From Sabethes cyaneus (lineage: Eukaryota > Arthropoda > Insecta > Diptera > Culicidae): a stretch of DNA of 64,000 nucleotides. The notes below the pieces were generated by a model. That model was not told the origin of the DNA, did no database searches, and was given only the letters and a program-made list of their open reading frames with translations. The stretch covers positions 198,212,911 through 198,276,910 of the forward strand of contig NC_071354.1 of assembly GCF_943734655.1 (NCBI RefSeq), read 5' to 3'. The position numbers and the translations under genes are program-made. Below are positions 25,951 to 36,906 of the stretch, piece by piece (within the stretch, counting starts at the first letter, position 1; the number at the start of each line of letters is the position of its first letter).

Positions 25951-26847
25951 TTAACCGGGTAAGCTGCAGCCAACAGCACCACCTAAGCCGCAAGCTGTCA
26001 GCGCTCCATGTAGGAGGCGCCTTTTCACGGTCATCATCACTGTGTTGTCGTTGTCGTTGTCGTCGTCGTAAATGAAACCGAAAGGAAGATTAGCATGGTC
26101 ATGTGTTTTGTGTTCCCGATTCTCCGACCAATGCAATGTATGCATTGGTTGTCATCAGCATCGGAAACGAAAGCCTGCAAATGAAATCTGCTGAAAACCG
26201 ATCTCACATTATGTCATCGTTGTAGGTGACCTCGCCCCGCCGTCATAGTGAATTGCCATGGACCTGCTGGCTGCTACCGACTATAAAATCACATATAGAT
26301 AGTGAGTTTCCCAAAGGAACGGATGATACATTAAAAATGAGATTATTGTGCTCAGTTCGATTAACCGGCGAACGAGTTATGTCGTCTGCTTGCTTGCTTG
26401 AAGCCTCATAAAACAAGATTATTGCCGTTCGAAGGACACGAGACTGTCGCTAAATGCTGGAAATTAAGTCCCATAAGCTGAATAATATTACGAATGAGGT
26501 TATTTGAAGGGTGAATATTTTAGTAAATTGCAGCAAATTTAACGACTCCGATTTTGCGCATAAAAATGGATTTCATAAAAAATCCATTTTAAAAGAGAAA
26601 AGAAATTCGGAGTTGTGGGATTCAGTACTGGTTCAACCCACTACAAAAAGAAAATATTTAAAGGCAGCATTCAGCGTATTAACAATCATTTTGAAATAGT
26701 TATTTTTGAACTTACGTGATGTACCTTTGAAGTTTTCATAACTCTGCACCTAAGAAGGACGAGCAGCAGTATAAGGGCTTAGAACTGCTGATTGTTAAAA
26801 AAAGTTCTTTATAATTATCAATATTTCAAGTACAAAAAAGTCAAGCC

Positions 26848-26995
26848 TTAGGTTTGAACATTCTAAAGACTTCACCTTTCATTATCGACAGACTTTGCAG
26901 CCGTTAAAGCACAGGGCTGGTGCAACGATCCTACTGACTCTAGCAGCACCGCCTAGCCGAGATTCGAGACCCGAGACACACTTCAAAGAGCAACA
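26848..26995 (-). mobile_element. tRNA-derived SINE, copy 2 (decayed)
   Basis: On the minus strand the order matches the copy at 4728-4937: a B-box-like TCTCGAATCTCGGC, the body with AGTCAGTAGGATCGTTGC, and a 3' part with GTCGATAATGAAAGG and CCTAAGGC. It has lost bases in the middle (the GTCCTGTACTC block is mostly gone). The target site duplication was not resolved. Confidence 0.6.
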
Positions 26996-27091
26996 ACGTT
27001 CCTCGATTCTAAGTATCTTTTCGCCAAATTTTATTATATACATCACAATGTTTATTATGTAAACATAAAAAAGTATATATGATCTGTATTA

Positions 27092-27785
27092 AGGGGACAT
27101 AGTACTTTTTCAATTTAAAAAAATCGAAAATTTTTTTATTGATTATTTCGAAAGATTAACATTTTGACCATATGTGTTTCAAGTCATTTCGATGAATTCC
27201 AAAAATTGACAAAGTTACAGCTATTTGTACCGCGCATGTCTGGAGCGATTACACAGCGAATAAAAATTTCAACGTCGTTTTTCTCGAAACCAGGTTTTGA
27301 AAGTCGGTACCATAAATATCTCAAGAACGGCTCAAGCAATTTTCATGATTCTTATTTTGTTTCAAAGCCAACAAAATTATCTAGTGTTTGACCCATCCTT
27401 TTTTCGATATTACAATTTTTCTATTTTTTAGGAATGGTTAAAGTCAATTTTTTCGACTAAAAACCTTACTTTTATGTTTGAATGTCCGCCATTTTGTTAT
27501 GCGTTCGAATTTAAAAAAAGGATGGGTCAAACACGAGATAATTTAATATACTTTCATGTCGTTTTGTTTTTTTCGAATCAAATCAATGTTTTTTTCGAAT
27601 GATCATGTTCAAGGAGCCGTCGGGGAAAGGGGAAGAGGTTCACATATGCAAACAAAATTGTAAATATTAGTATAAAGTGCAATGTTTAGAATGCATAAAA
27701 CCCAAATCGATTCGCATTTCACGTTATCGAGAAAAAAATATTTGAAATAAGGCAAAAAATATGGTGTAAAAAGTACTATGCCCCC
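27092..27785. mobile_element. 694-bp TTAA-flanked MITE (piggyBac-like)
   Basis: The ends GGGGACATAGTACTTTTT and AAAAAGTACTATGCCCCC are inverted with one mismatch, and TTAA flanks both sides (27088-27091 and 27786-27789). The duplicated segment at 28535 reads GTATTAAGCGC with one TTAA, an empty site that fixes both boundaries. Inside is another inverted pair around GTGTTTGACCCATCC (about 27383) and GGATGGGTCAAACAC (about 27521). No transposase is present. Confidence 0.88.
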
Positions 27786-27955
27786 TTAAGCGCTATAATC
27801 AAGCCGAGCCAGTTACACTTGTTTCCAAGCGGCATTTGATTGTGTCGATCATGAAATCTTGCTAGCCATGCATAACAAATCGGGAACCTGATCTAGCTTA
27901 TTTTCCAGCCTCAACGCAAAGCGTCTTCGTTTTATATTCTGGGGTGAATTTTATT

Positions 27956-28465
27956 TGTATTTCATTTGTATAGGAGCCCTCTCCCTCCTAAAGTGGGGAG
28001 GAGTCCTAATTCACCATAAAAAAATTGTTGCTCCCAAAAACCTTCACATGCCAAATTTGGTTCCATTTGCTTGGTTAGTTCTCGAGTTATGAGGATATTT
28101 GTATTTCATTTGTATGGGAGCCCCCCCCCCTCTTAAGGGAGAGAGGGGTCATAATTCCTTTTGTAAAGAGGGGAGGGGTCTCCATTCACCATAGAAAAAA
28201 TTCTTGTCTCCAAAAACACCTACATGCCAAATTTTGTTCCATTTGCTTGATTAGTTCTCGAGTTATGCAGAAATTTGTGTTCCATTTGTATGGGAGCCCC
28301 CCTTTTAGTGAGGAGAGGGGTCTCTAACCATCATAAGGACCTTCCCTGGCCTCAAAAACCCCTACATGCCAATTTTCACGCCGATCGGTCCGGTAGTTTT
28401 CGATTCTATAAGGAACATACCGACAGACAGACAGACAGAAATCCATTTTTATAGGTATAGATATC
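27956..28465 (+). repeat. Imperfect tandem array of CATTTGTATGGGAGCC units
   Basis: Three units of about 120-175 bases each contain CATTTGTATGGGAGCC, a pyrimidine/purine-rich block such as GGGAGAGAGGGGTC, ACATGCCAAATTT and, in two, TAGTTCTCGAGTTATG. The last unit ends with GATCGGTCCGGTAG, ATAAGGAACATAC and a CAGACAGACAGACAG run. I recall this tail as widespread in insect genomes but cannot name the family. Confidence 0.75.
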
Positions 28466-28777
28466 ACAATGTTTATTGTGTAAACAATGGTTATTATGTA
28501 AACATAAAAAAGTATATATGATCTGTATTAAGCGCTATAATCAAGCCGAGCCAATTACACTTATTTCAATGCGGTATTCGATTGTGTCGATCATGAAATC
28601 TTGCTAGCCAAGCATAACAAATCGGTAACCTGATCTAGCTTACTTTCCTGCCTAAGCGCGAAGCGTCTTCGTTTTATTTTCTGGGGTGAACTTTAGAAGA
28701 ACGAAAAAAGGGAACACGTAACGAAAAATGTTTACGTTTTGCGCGCTTATCCACAGATGCTAGAGATATTGGTATCA

Positions 28778-28941
28778 ATCGATTGAGAATTTTTCTAACA
28801 AACGCAACACTATAGACCAACCACGTGTTTTATGTCTTGACCTTGAAATAAAGTCAGGCATCGATTGAGAATTTTTCTAACAAACGCAACACTATAGACC
28901 AACCACGTGTTTTATGTCTTGACCTTGAAATAAAGTCAGGC
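28778..28941 (+). repeat. Exact 82-bp tandem duplication
   Basis: Two adjacent copies starting ATCGATTGAGAATTTTTC (28778 and 28860) read identically over 82 bases. The absence of visible differences suggests a recent event or an assembly artefact. Confidence 0.9.
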
Positions 28942-29154
28942 ATGTACGATTAATATTTTTTGAAACGGTAGTTGTTTTACAGTTGACGAAGGGACGGTAG
29001 AAGAAAGTAATGAAAATTTTAGAATGAGGGTGATAAAGCGGAAAGGTGAGAGAGAGGGGAGGAGGGTTATTAGTAGCTACGCTTAACAAGTAGTCGTTGT
29101 GACTCCTACCTTTTGTCCAATGCATGGGTCGAACCTAGCTATAATCTGGGATTG

Positions 29155-29235
29155 TAACCGGATTCGAACCCAGGACACCCGCCGGGCATGCGGCTCGCTG
29201 GTACTAATGTACCTTTGAACCATAGAGGCGCCGAA
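29155..29235 (-). mobile_element. tRNA-like sequence with intact Pol III A and B boxes
   Basis: On the minus strand TGGTTCAAAGG (29212-29222) fits the A-box consensus TRGYNNARNNG and GGTTCGAATCC (29160-29170) is a perfect B box, about 41 bases apart. The flanks do not pair into an acceptor stem, so a functional tRNA is unlikely. It is best read as the head of a SINE or as a tRNA pseudogene. It differs in sequence from the four other SINE copies. Confidence 0.65.
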
Positions 29236-29618
29236 CAAAAGGAGACTACGCAACCCCCTTATTAGGTGAGCGATGTATCTTCAAACTCCACCGTCAGGTG
29301 TGCTTAGTTAGTTTAGACACAAATTTATGTCTCTTCCTCCATTTATTGTAATCGAACCACCGAATTGAGAAGTTTAATCTAACTCGTTTTTACTAACCGG
29401 AATAGAATACAAGAATACGTTGTTCTAGGTAATCGTCGAAGTCCTCAAAACACACGTTTTTGCAGAAGACCGCAAATGAATCTCGGACCTTTACTTGCTA
29501 AGTTATCGTATATTCAAGCTTCACTTCTCTATAGCTTCATGAGCCTACGGGGTAAAATGGGGTAAGTTGATTTATGAAATCAGTGCTTAGGCTTAGGTTG
29601 AGTGTTACATACTTGTAT

Positions 29619-29830
29619 CCAGCTTTTTACGGGCCATAATGGCGGACGTGTTCGTAATATTTGAACAGCATTTTTGACTTTTCCCCAATACATCGCACGT
29701 TTTTTTCCGCGCGTTCACGGTAAAACTAAAGGAATGTAGGGAAAGAAAACGTGCGATGTTTTCAGGAAATGTCAAAAATGCTGTTCAAATATTACGAACC
29801 CGTCCGCCATTATGGTTCGTAAAAAGCTGG
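29619..29830. mobile_element. 212-bp hairpin MITE
   Basis: Two arms of about 90 bases are nearly perfect complements: CCAGCTTTTTACG, CATAATGGCGGACG, TTCGTAATATTTGAACAGC, TTTTTGACTTTTCC on the left, and the reverse on the right ending GTAAAAAGCTGG. TA-containing flanks (GTATCC and GGATAG) suggest a TA target. A transcript would fold into a long duplex. Confidence 0.85.
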
Positions 29831-30026
29831 ATAGGTGCCGCTTGTCCCCAAGCACCCATATAAGAGTACGGCAAGCATATGTTTTATATATTTTGCGTGC
29901 ATGATAATCTTAAAACACGCACACTTTTAAACCGTTTGTTTCGGCAAGTCAAAAAACAAGTGATTTTTTATAGCTTCCCCAAATTTCTAGAACATTGTAA
30001 GCTTTGAATACGGAAGAAAAACAATA

Positions 30027-30196
30027 GGGGTATTGACGCTTGTTATGTTGCGCATACGGCGTATTGCGTATTTATACTGCCGCTACTCGCATAACAGTTC
30101 TATCTCCATAGAAACCGGAACTGTAATACGAATAGCGGCATTATACACACGGAATACACCGTTCACGCAACATAGCAAGCGCTAAATGAATACCCC
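30027..30196. mobile_element. 170-bp hairpin MITE with GGGGTATT ends
   Basis: The arms pair from GGGGTATTGACGCTTG, TATGTTGCG and TACTGCCGCTA, through the central AACAGTTC/GAACTGT, to AACATAGCAAGCG and AATACCCC. TA flanks both sides (30025-30026 and 30197-30198). No coding content. Confidence 0.8.
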
Positions 30197-30439
30197 TAAT
30201 ATGTTCACAGAAAGCATGACAAGAATAAGAAGCACCTATACAAATTTATAGTACTTGATCTAAGTTTCAGTGTAAACCACTGACAGGCTCGTGAGACTCT
30301 GGAAAAGTAAAGCTTAAATAAGCGATAATTTAGCAGGTAAAGGTCCAAGAAATTTGCAGTTTTCTGTAAAAACGTGTGTTTTGAGTGCTCATATAATTGC
30401 CTAGAACAACGTATTCTTTGAAAATGCAACTAACGAAAG

Positions 30440-31115
30440 TTTTTTTTTAATTTTTATTTTAGTAAGCGATGGCCAACTTTTGTTTCATTCAGATTATGGG
30501 GAATAGTCATACAAACAAAAGTACTGCAGACTTTAAATGTTAAAATGAAAGCGAAAAACGCTAGGAAAAAAGTTCCATTTTTCGCCCTTTCGGACCACTG
30601 TGCATTCCTCCGGTAATTTCTCCTTTTCCCAAATTTTGGAAATAACCTTCACTGTGCCGTTTCTGTTTCCCGTAGTCGAGTAATCCGGAGTCAAATTTAG
30701 GGTATTTAGGGTATTAAAAGTTCCTAAACAAGCAAAGATAGAGTTCTACTATGACGGCGTCCTTGTAAAATGCAACCAACAAAAGCTATGCATGCAAAAC
30801 TAATTTGTAATGAATTTCCAAAGAAAATGATCTGTAGCTCTATACCCGAAAGAGATAGAAATGTTGTTTCTTAAGGAAGTTTGTTTGCCTTTATGTTTTC
30901 TACAACTTTGCCAAAGAAACTATGTCTGTGTTTCCCAACGGAAAAAAGTTTTTTTATTTTATTTTTATCATTGTAAGCCATGGCCAACTTTAAACACCCT
31001 CAGCTTATGGGGCGTATTCCTATGAACAAAAGTTCCAAAGTCACTATATTGCTTAAATGAAAGCAAAAAAAGTTAGGAAAAAAGTTCGACTTTTCACCCT
31101 TTTGAACCACTGTGC
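30440..31115 (+). repeat. Two diverged direct repeats with intervening family G repeat
   Basis: A segment with GATGGCCAACTTT, ACAAAAGT and GTTCCATTTTTCGCCCTTT (30460-30605) recurs at 30972-31110 as CATGGCCAACTTT, ACAAAAGT and GTTCGACTTTTCACCCTTT. Between them 30673-30930 (GTAGTCGAGTAATCCGG, TTCCTAAACAAGCAAAGATA, ACAACTTTGCC) is homologous in reverse to 39700-39965. All are non-coding. Confidence 0.65.
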
Positions 31116-31639
31116 ATCGTAAAGTTTCCGGATGCCTGTGCGGCAAAACTTGTTCTGTTTAAGGAACCCACCGACACCAGGAATAAATGGACCCAACGCA
31201 CTGGATGGCTCGACCAGATTGAGCCTGATTCGAGAATGGTGATCTAGTGATTGTTAAATTCTGTTTTCGGCCGAAGAAATGTTCCTGTTACAGGATCACC
31301 ACAATCAACCAAATGATCGGATATATGGAGCACATCTTTCTGATATTCTTCAGGACAAACTAGTTGTTTTAAAGTTTCATAATGTTTCTAGGATGATGGT
31401 ATGAGGATGTTTCTCCAAAAATTTGAAGGTTCCATTGCTGTTCATCAGAGCTTGGAGAATTCGCAAATTGAATATATACACTAAGCATCGGCAAGCAACT
31501 TTATCACGAATATTGACCAAAATGAATGGTTCAATTCGAATGCCACATCGAATGAGCCGCATACATTCACGCTTCATAGGATCGCTGAATATACGAATAT
31601 CGTATACAACGCAAAAGTGCGATATCAAACGTTTGGTTG

Positions 31640-32560
31640 TTTCAAAAGCCACTAACACTACTTTAAACTATTCTCTATTCACGGTAATACTATTTAGGAC
31701 ACTTTCTGGCATTCCAGGGTTTATTATATCCATTAAATCGACAGCGTTCAAAGTTCAATATTCAATTTTTGAACGAACCTGCTATGTTCATGATGAGCTA
31801 TACTCGTGATAAAGTCAAATGCCGATAAATGCATCATCGGCAACAGAAAAAAAGCCATGGGTTTATACCGTCTTTAGACATTACCCTTCTTTATCGACAG
31901 ACTTCGCAGCCGGCTGTTAGAGTACAGGAAAATTACGGGGCCAGTGCAACGATCCTATTGACTCTAACTAGCAAGCACCGCCTAGCCGAGATTCGAACAT
32001 ACGACGACTAGCTTGTTAGACCAGCATCGTACCTCGAAGCTAACAGGCAAAAGAAGCGAATAGTGTATGTTCATGAGGGACGTTCATCGATTCAAATGTT
32101 CATTTTTCCGTGAATTCTCCAACCACTGGCTGTTCATTGATACCTGGTATTAAAATCAACACTAGATATTACATTGAATTGACAATGTTTTGAAGAACCG
32201 TTTGCTTCCTATCGTCAAAAAACACTGCAAGAATGCACCATACTGCTTCCAACAAGATTCTGCACCGTCTCACCAGGCGGAAGCTACACAGGCTTGAAGT
32301 GGTGATAATTTTTCGGATTTTAGTTTTTCGAAAGAGTGACCTCGCTCTTTGCCTGATTTGAATCCTCTTGACTTCTATACATGGTAGTACACACTAGGCC
32401 AACTAGGGAGCACCAAAGGATTGACTGTGAATGCTTTCAAGTAACGTTAGGAGAAGATTTTGGGACGAAATGTCTCAGGATATCGAGCGTGTCAGTTGTA
32501 ACGCGTTTCAACGGCGATTGCGACTGGTAACTAAAGCAAAGGGAGAAAGGAATAATTTCA
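31640..32560 (+). pseudogene. Mariner-type transposase remnant with family C sequence and a SINE
   Basis: The first part repeats family C (15130-15400). From about 32200 one frame gives KKHCKNAPYCFQQDSAPSHQ and another region gives LPDLNPLDFYTW, then a tail with MSQDIERVSCNAFQRRL. QQDSAPxH contains the second catalytic aspartate of mariner-type transposases and PDLNPLDF the context of the third acidic position. Stops and frameshifts break the frame. With the MDDETY fragment at 1482-1808 the window holds two parts of the transposase fold in separate dead copies. Confidence 0.7.
31846..32052 (-). mobile_element. tRNA-derived SINE, copy 3
   Basis: On the minus strand the head reads GCTGGTCTAACAAGC (A-box region) and TGTTCGAATCTCGGC (B-box region). 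The body has AGTCAATAGGATCGTTGCAC and CCTGTACTCTAACAGCC, and the 3' part GTCGATAAAGAAGGGTAA. It interrupts family C sequence that is continuous at about 15340 in copy 1. GGCAACAGAAAAAAAG on the left and GGCAAAAGAAG on the right may be the duplicated target. Confidence 0.75.
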
Positions 32561-33483
32561 GACAAATGTAATGGTGGATATACTTTACACGAAATTCACA
32601 CAAAATTAAAACTTATGCAAGCGTCTTATTTTTGTGACCTTTTACTTTACTGACGACAGTTATTACTACTTACTCTGTGTATTGTAAACTACAATCTTCT
32701 ACATAATCTGTTACTCTGACTTCTCTTTATGAAATGTAGATAAATTTATAAATTTTCGTGAGTAAAATTGCTATATTTTTTGTTTTTCATACAAATAATT
32801 TGAATAAGCTAGTTCGTAACTATTTAAAAACTAACTTTGTGTGGTCCTACGTTAAAACGGTATAGCGGTGCAACATTCAACGTTTGATTTTTATCGTTAC
32901 GGGCGTTGTTATTGTCTCATTTTCGGTTCATTTTGTGTCATATCTGTATTAATTTGTGTCATTTTTGTATGAATTTAGTCTTAATTTTGTGTTATTTCCC
33001 ATTTAAATGTCATTTTTGTATTCGTATCATAGCAATCTTTGACATTCTCGTGTAAAGATATGTCATTTACGCGTCCTTTTGCGTCATTTTTCAATAAATT
33101 TTTTATGATTAAATGTTTTTTATTGCTCAGTTTAGCTTGGAATGTATAACCCGCTATAAATAAATTAACGCAAACTTATTCAATGCGCAGATTGTTTGAT
33201 TTGTTATTATATGAATGTGGTCTCTATTAACCACTTTCCTCCACGAAGAGACGATTTTGCAAACTGGCTAAAATAATTGTCCCACTCCGTTGCTTGTTAG
33301 ACAAATCCAATTTACTTGAGGAACGCCCAAATTTAACCTCATTTACCAGCACCAGCATCATCATCGTCAGAGGAAAGGCCAACCAACATTTGACCTTTTG
33401 CCGGGGCTGTTTGCCAAAGTTGGCCATATCTATCGAGGGTTGGTACGTCTTATTTATCAACCTGGCGACTGGCTGACTGACTG

Positions 33484-34012
33484 CCCGAGCAAGGATTGAC
33501 AACAAAAGTATATCAAAATTATTACATATTCTGCTGTTGATATCAAATAGAAAACATGTTTTGTTACCAACTCAAAATGGCACTTATGATGTATCAGACT
33601 TTGCTATCATTTTGCTTTCATTTTTATTAAAAGAAAATGTGTTGGTAGATTCTATATATGATGTAAATAAACCTTCAATATTTAATTTAATCTATTCTCA
33701 TTTTAATTTTTTTTCTAGTAAAATGGTTGGTTCAAATTATATGATGATAGCAAAATGATGGTGATATGATAGTAAAATGATAACTAATTCTGCTTTCCTA
33801 TTAATATTGTGTAACAGCTAGATTAGTATTCCATTTGATAATTTTGATAGCAAAAGTAGTATTCAATTTAATTTCACGGCGTGGAATTTTTGCAATCAAT
33901 TTTGATATTTTAACCGCTAAGTCGACCAAAATGAAATCACACCGAGTATTCAAAATCCGTTACATCAAGATATCAAATTTTGTTTTCAATTTGCTCTAAA
34001 ACCCTGCTCGGG
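33484..34012. mobile_element. 529-bp TIR element with CCCGAGCA ends
   Basis: The left end CCCGAGCAAGG and right end CCCTGCTCGGG are inverted. ATATCAAA-type motifs sit just inside both ends. The interior is rich in TGATAGCAAAATGAT repeats and lacks long frames. The same CCCGAGCA terminus occurs at 53772-54236 and at one end of 50843-50950. Confidence 0.65.
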
Positions 34013-36900
34013 TGACGGTCCAACCGGGCGGACCCACACTGGGCGAAAACAAGGGTCGGCTTTCTCGGCGGTCCATGCAACGCAAATCATTTACGGCTCG
34101 CTCGAGAGTGGATGATGCTACCCGGGCGCTGTCAAGGACCATTCACCTGGTCGACATACACTTGACCGGAGTGGATTTAGCACACTCAACAAGCTTGCTA
34201 CTTCAGGCTGTGGTGTGTTTGTGGATAGTTTTTCAAGTTGTTTGCTTTGGTTTTTGGAGAGCATCAAAAACTACTGTGGCCTTGTGACCTCACGGTGAAA
34301 TTCGGTTGACAGATTTTTTGCATTGTGATGAAAATGAAATTGAATTATTTCCATCGTTACACGGGAGATGAATATTAATGGCTTCCCCGAAGGCTTGTGC
34401 CAAAACCCACGCGCAGATTCCCGTTGAAGTTGTTATAACTAAAGCCCACGACGGCTTGCTGTGGCTGCGCATATTATATGTGCTAATCTAAATTTAATTA
34501 CATTCACTTACAAGGTTAGCATAGATTCCAGTCAGTACAACAGCTCGGAGGAAAATCCTTCAGGGAAATCTCACTCCCACATACATATATAATCACCTAT
34601 CGAGATTATTTCGTGTGTGCAGCTTCGGTAACGATTTCATTTGCTTTAATTATTCAATAAAGCCGCTTTCTGCAACGTAATGATTTCCCCAAAGGTCCTG
34701 TATTGGAACGACTACAGATTACTTAACGCATCATTATACCACATAGGCCATCAATTTTGCACTGCATATGCTCTATGCTGTCTTTCTTGATAGCACACCC
34801 TGAATCGAACCGGCTAGGCCTCAGACATTGGCAGAGTGACGTTGAATCTCCGAAGCACGCGATGAATGAAAATCGTGTCGGAGATTGGCTGTGCCCGGTC
34901 GAAGGCTTAACACTCAACTCGGTTGCAACGCACTTAACCTAGAACTGTTGACAGCAGCCGCTGCAGCAGCAGTGTCCGACTAAAACACCTAGTAAGTCGG
35001 GTTTGCTATAGAAAGTGCGAAAGCGTGGTCGCCACTAATGGTACGATTAATGTTAGCGAAAAGCCTTCCAGCCGATAGTCACTAAAGCTGCGTTGTTTTC
35101 GGGCTGACTTCCTAAATTGGAGTTATTAGTGACTACCCAATCGGTAGTAACAATGCGGTTAGCTTTATTAAAAAAATCTTATTAAAATAAGATGATTTTT
35201 TCTTCCACTTCTTTTCACACTTTTAAATGATGAATTTTTCGCTCTGATTAAATTAGTCGAAATACGAAGAAAGTTGAGCAATTTTATTAAAAGCCAACCA
35301 ACCCATGGCAGCTTCTTCTTCGGGTATTTGTCTAAGCTTGCGGTAGGTTAAATAGCATGACGCTGGCTGATAGAAGCAAAAGGTGTTGTGAAACACATCC
35401 CGAAAGGATTTTGCTTGCACAGCCAGCGTGCAAGTCAAGGATCGTAAAATTTGTGTTTATCTTGCGGTTTGTTGCACAAACGAAATGGAGAGAGAGAGGA
35501 AAAAAAGGGTTCATCACTGATAGCACTGGTCAGCAGGATAATCGACCCTTACTCACCTCGCAACCCTCGAACACGAAATCCAGTTTTAACCCATCTTCCA
35601 AACCCTTTGTCCTTATTTATTTATATCATTTTCGCAGATTCAAATCTATCGTAGATTCCATTAGTTTCATTAGTAATTAGTTCATTCCATAGCTGACAGA
35701 CTGAGTTTTTTTCTCATCCTATATGAAAAAGCCCATTTTGTAAGGTAATGTTCAAAAAAAAAAGTTCCATACAAATCCATTCTTTTTTCGACCAGTGTAG
35801 CAGGCAAAAATTTCCATCCAACAACGGAACAGGCCCAATCTCCGAAACGGGTTGCGGCTTTCGGCTTCGTAAAGATATCGCAAAAAAAAACAAACCTTCC
35901 GAGTCGTTCTGTGTTTCGACTATTTTTAGGGCATGATTGCCAAACGAAGGACGGATCAAACCGCCCGGATCGAAAAGGTTGCGCTGCCCGGAGCCTAACC
36001 CCTGGTCCTGTGCCGGTTTAGCGCGGATCTGTCACAGTCCGGCGGATGAGTCGGTGCTTGTCCGTCGGCCGTCGAGGGAGCTTTATCACTTCGAACGAAG
36101 CCATTCAATGAAATAATTTATATCGTTGCATTCCGAATGCGCCGTTTGGGGATGTTGTGCACGGTTTTTGTCGCCTACAATTTATGTGTTCGTTTCGAAA
36201 TGTCTCGGGGACGAGTAAGTTCGAAGCTTAGAGCTTTCCCGCTATTTTTAACTTGAACGAAAACGATATAAATTTTCAGAAAGCGAAGTAATTTTAAAAT
36301 TGTGTAGAACATTTCTGTAGGATTAGAAGACCCATGTAAAAATGCGGAATTTTTAGAATTTTGTTCATGCGTGAGTCCGGAAGAAGAAAATTACTTAAAA
36401 TATTTTGATTGAAGTCAAAGATATCATGCGAAACTGGGCTCATTTCATTCGCAATGTTTTCATATGTTCTTCAGCAATATGATGTATTTTTACAACATGC
36501 TAAACTTTGTGGAAAATCAAAACTACGAAGAAATTATAATACAATTAAGAAAACTGATATTAAGGGTATGAAATGGGGAAGGCAAACGAGAAAGCGTCCA
36601 ACACAGCTTTCGCCAGCCCAAGCTCCTAACTAGCACCTCCACGCGACCATACCCGGTAATACTCTATTGAGTAGCTAAGTTCTGAGGTGCGATGCTGCGT
36701 GGTTCATGGCTGCCTGATCTCAAAACTGAGATTTTAGGCAGACGGTTGAGCCGCTCGGCCTTGTTATCGGGTAAGTTTAATATGTTATTTTAATTCAATT
36801 ATTTGTTTCGTTTTAGTTCAACAAGCACCTAAACAGTAAAAGTTTGGCCGTACTAAGCTTAAATAATGCACATGGATAGAAGGAAAAATTAATTATTTAT
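34013..36900. other. Unassigned sequence, partly GC-rich
   Basis: Two GC-richer parts (about 34013-34200 and 35930-36100) have no recognisable domain in any frame, and reading frames at 34012-34287 and 35357-35680 carry no motif. An imperfect stem (TGATCTCA...TGAGATTTTAGGCA) lies at about 36715-36742. This could be intronic or regulatory DNA of a gene outside the window; there is no direct evidence. Confidence 0.45.
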
Positions 36901-36906
36901 TGGCTA

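Larger units (their letters stand above)
27040..28695 (+). repeat. Segmental direct duplication, two unequal copies
   Basis: The block ATCACAATGTTTATT ... AGTATATATGATCTGTATTAA ... GCGCTATAATCAAGCCGAGC ... CGTCTTCGTTTTAT occurs at about 27040-27950 and again at 28468-28695. The copies are nearly identical. The first is split by a TTAA MITE and followed by a CATTTGTATGGGAGCC-type array; the second is uninterrupted. Confidence 0.8.
29411..30418. mobile_element. Element bounded by inverted repeats of about 100 bases
   Basis: The left arm (AAGAATACGTTGTTCTAGG, AAAACACACGTTTTTGCAGA, GGACCTTTACTTGCTAA) is matched in inverse by the right arm ending at 30418 (TTAGCAGGTAAAGGTCC, AAAACGTGTGTTTTGAG, CCTAGAACAACGTATTCTT). 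It may be one TIR element or two copies of a repeat in opposite orientation. It holds two smaller hairpin MITEs (29619-29830 and 30027-30196). Confidence 0.65.

Noticed and set aside
24091..25982. Pair of similar proteins containing NDPSFEIALIHPFSIRI on opposite strands
   Set aside because: They are the two inverted arms of the foldback element, not duplicated genes.
31423..31809. Reading frame of 128 codons with a shared block at 15130
   Set aside because: The shared part is a non-coding dispersed repeat (family C) and the reading frame is not conserved between copies.
32930..33080. Apparent short repeats of GTCATTTT
   Set aside because: Spacing is irregular and the motif is short and AT-rich; it could arise by chance or be a highly eroded array.
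36640..36790. Possible tRNA or SINE because of a short stem and GC-rich flanks
   Set aside because: No A or B box was found and the stem around TGATCTCA/TGAGATTTTA is short and imperfect.
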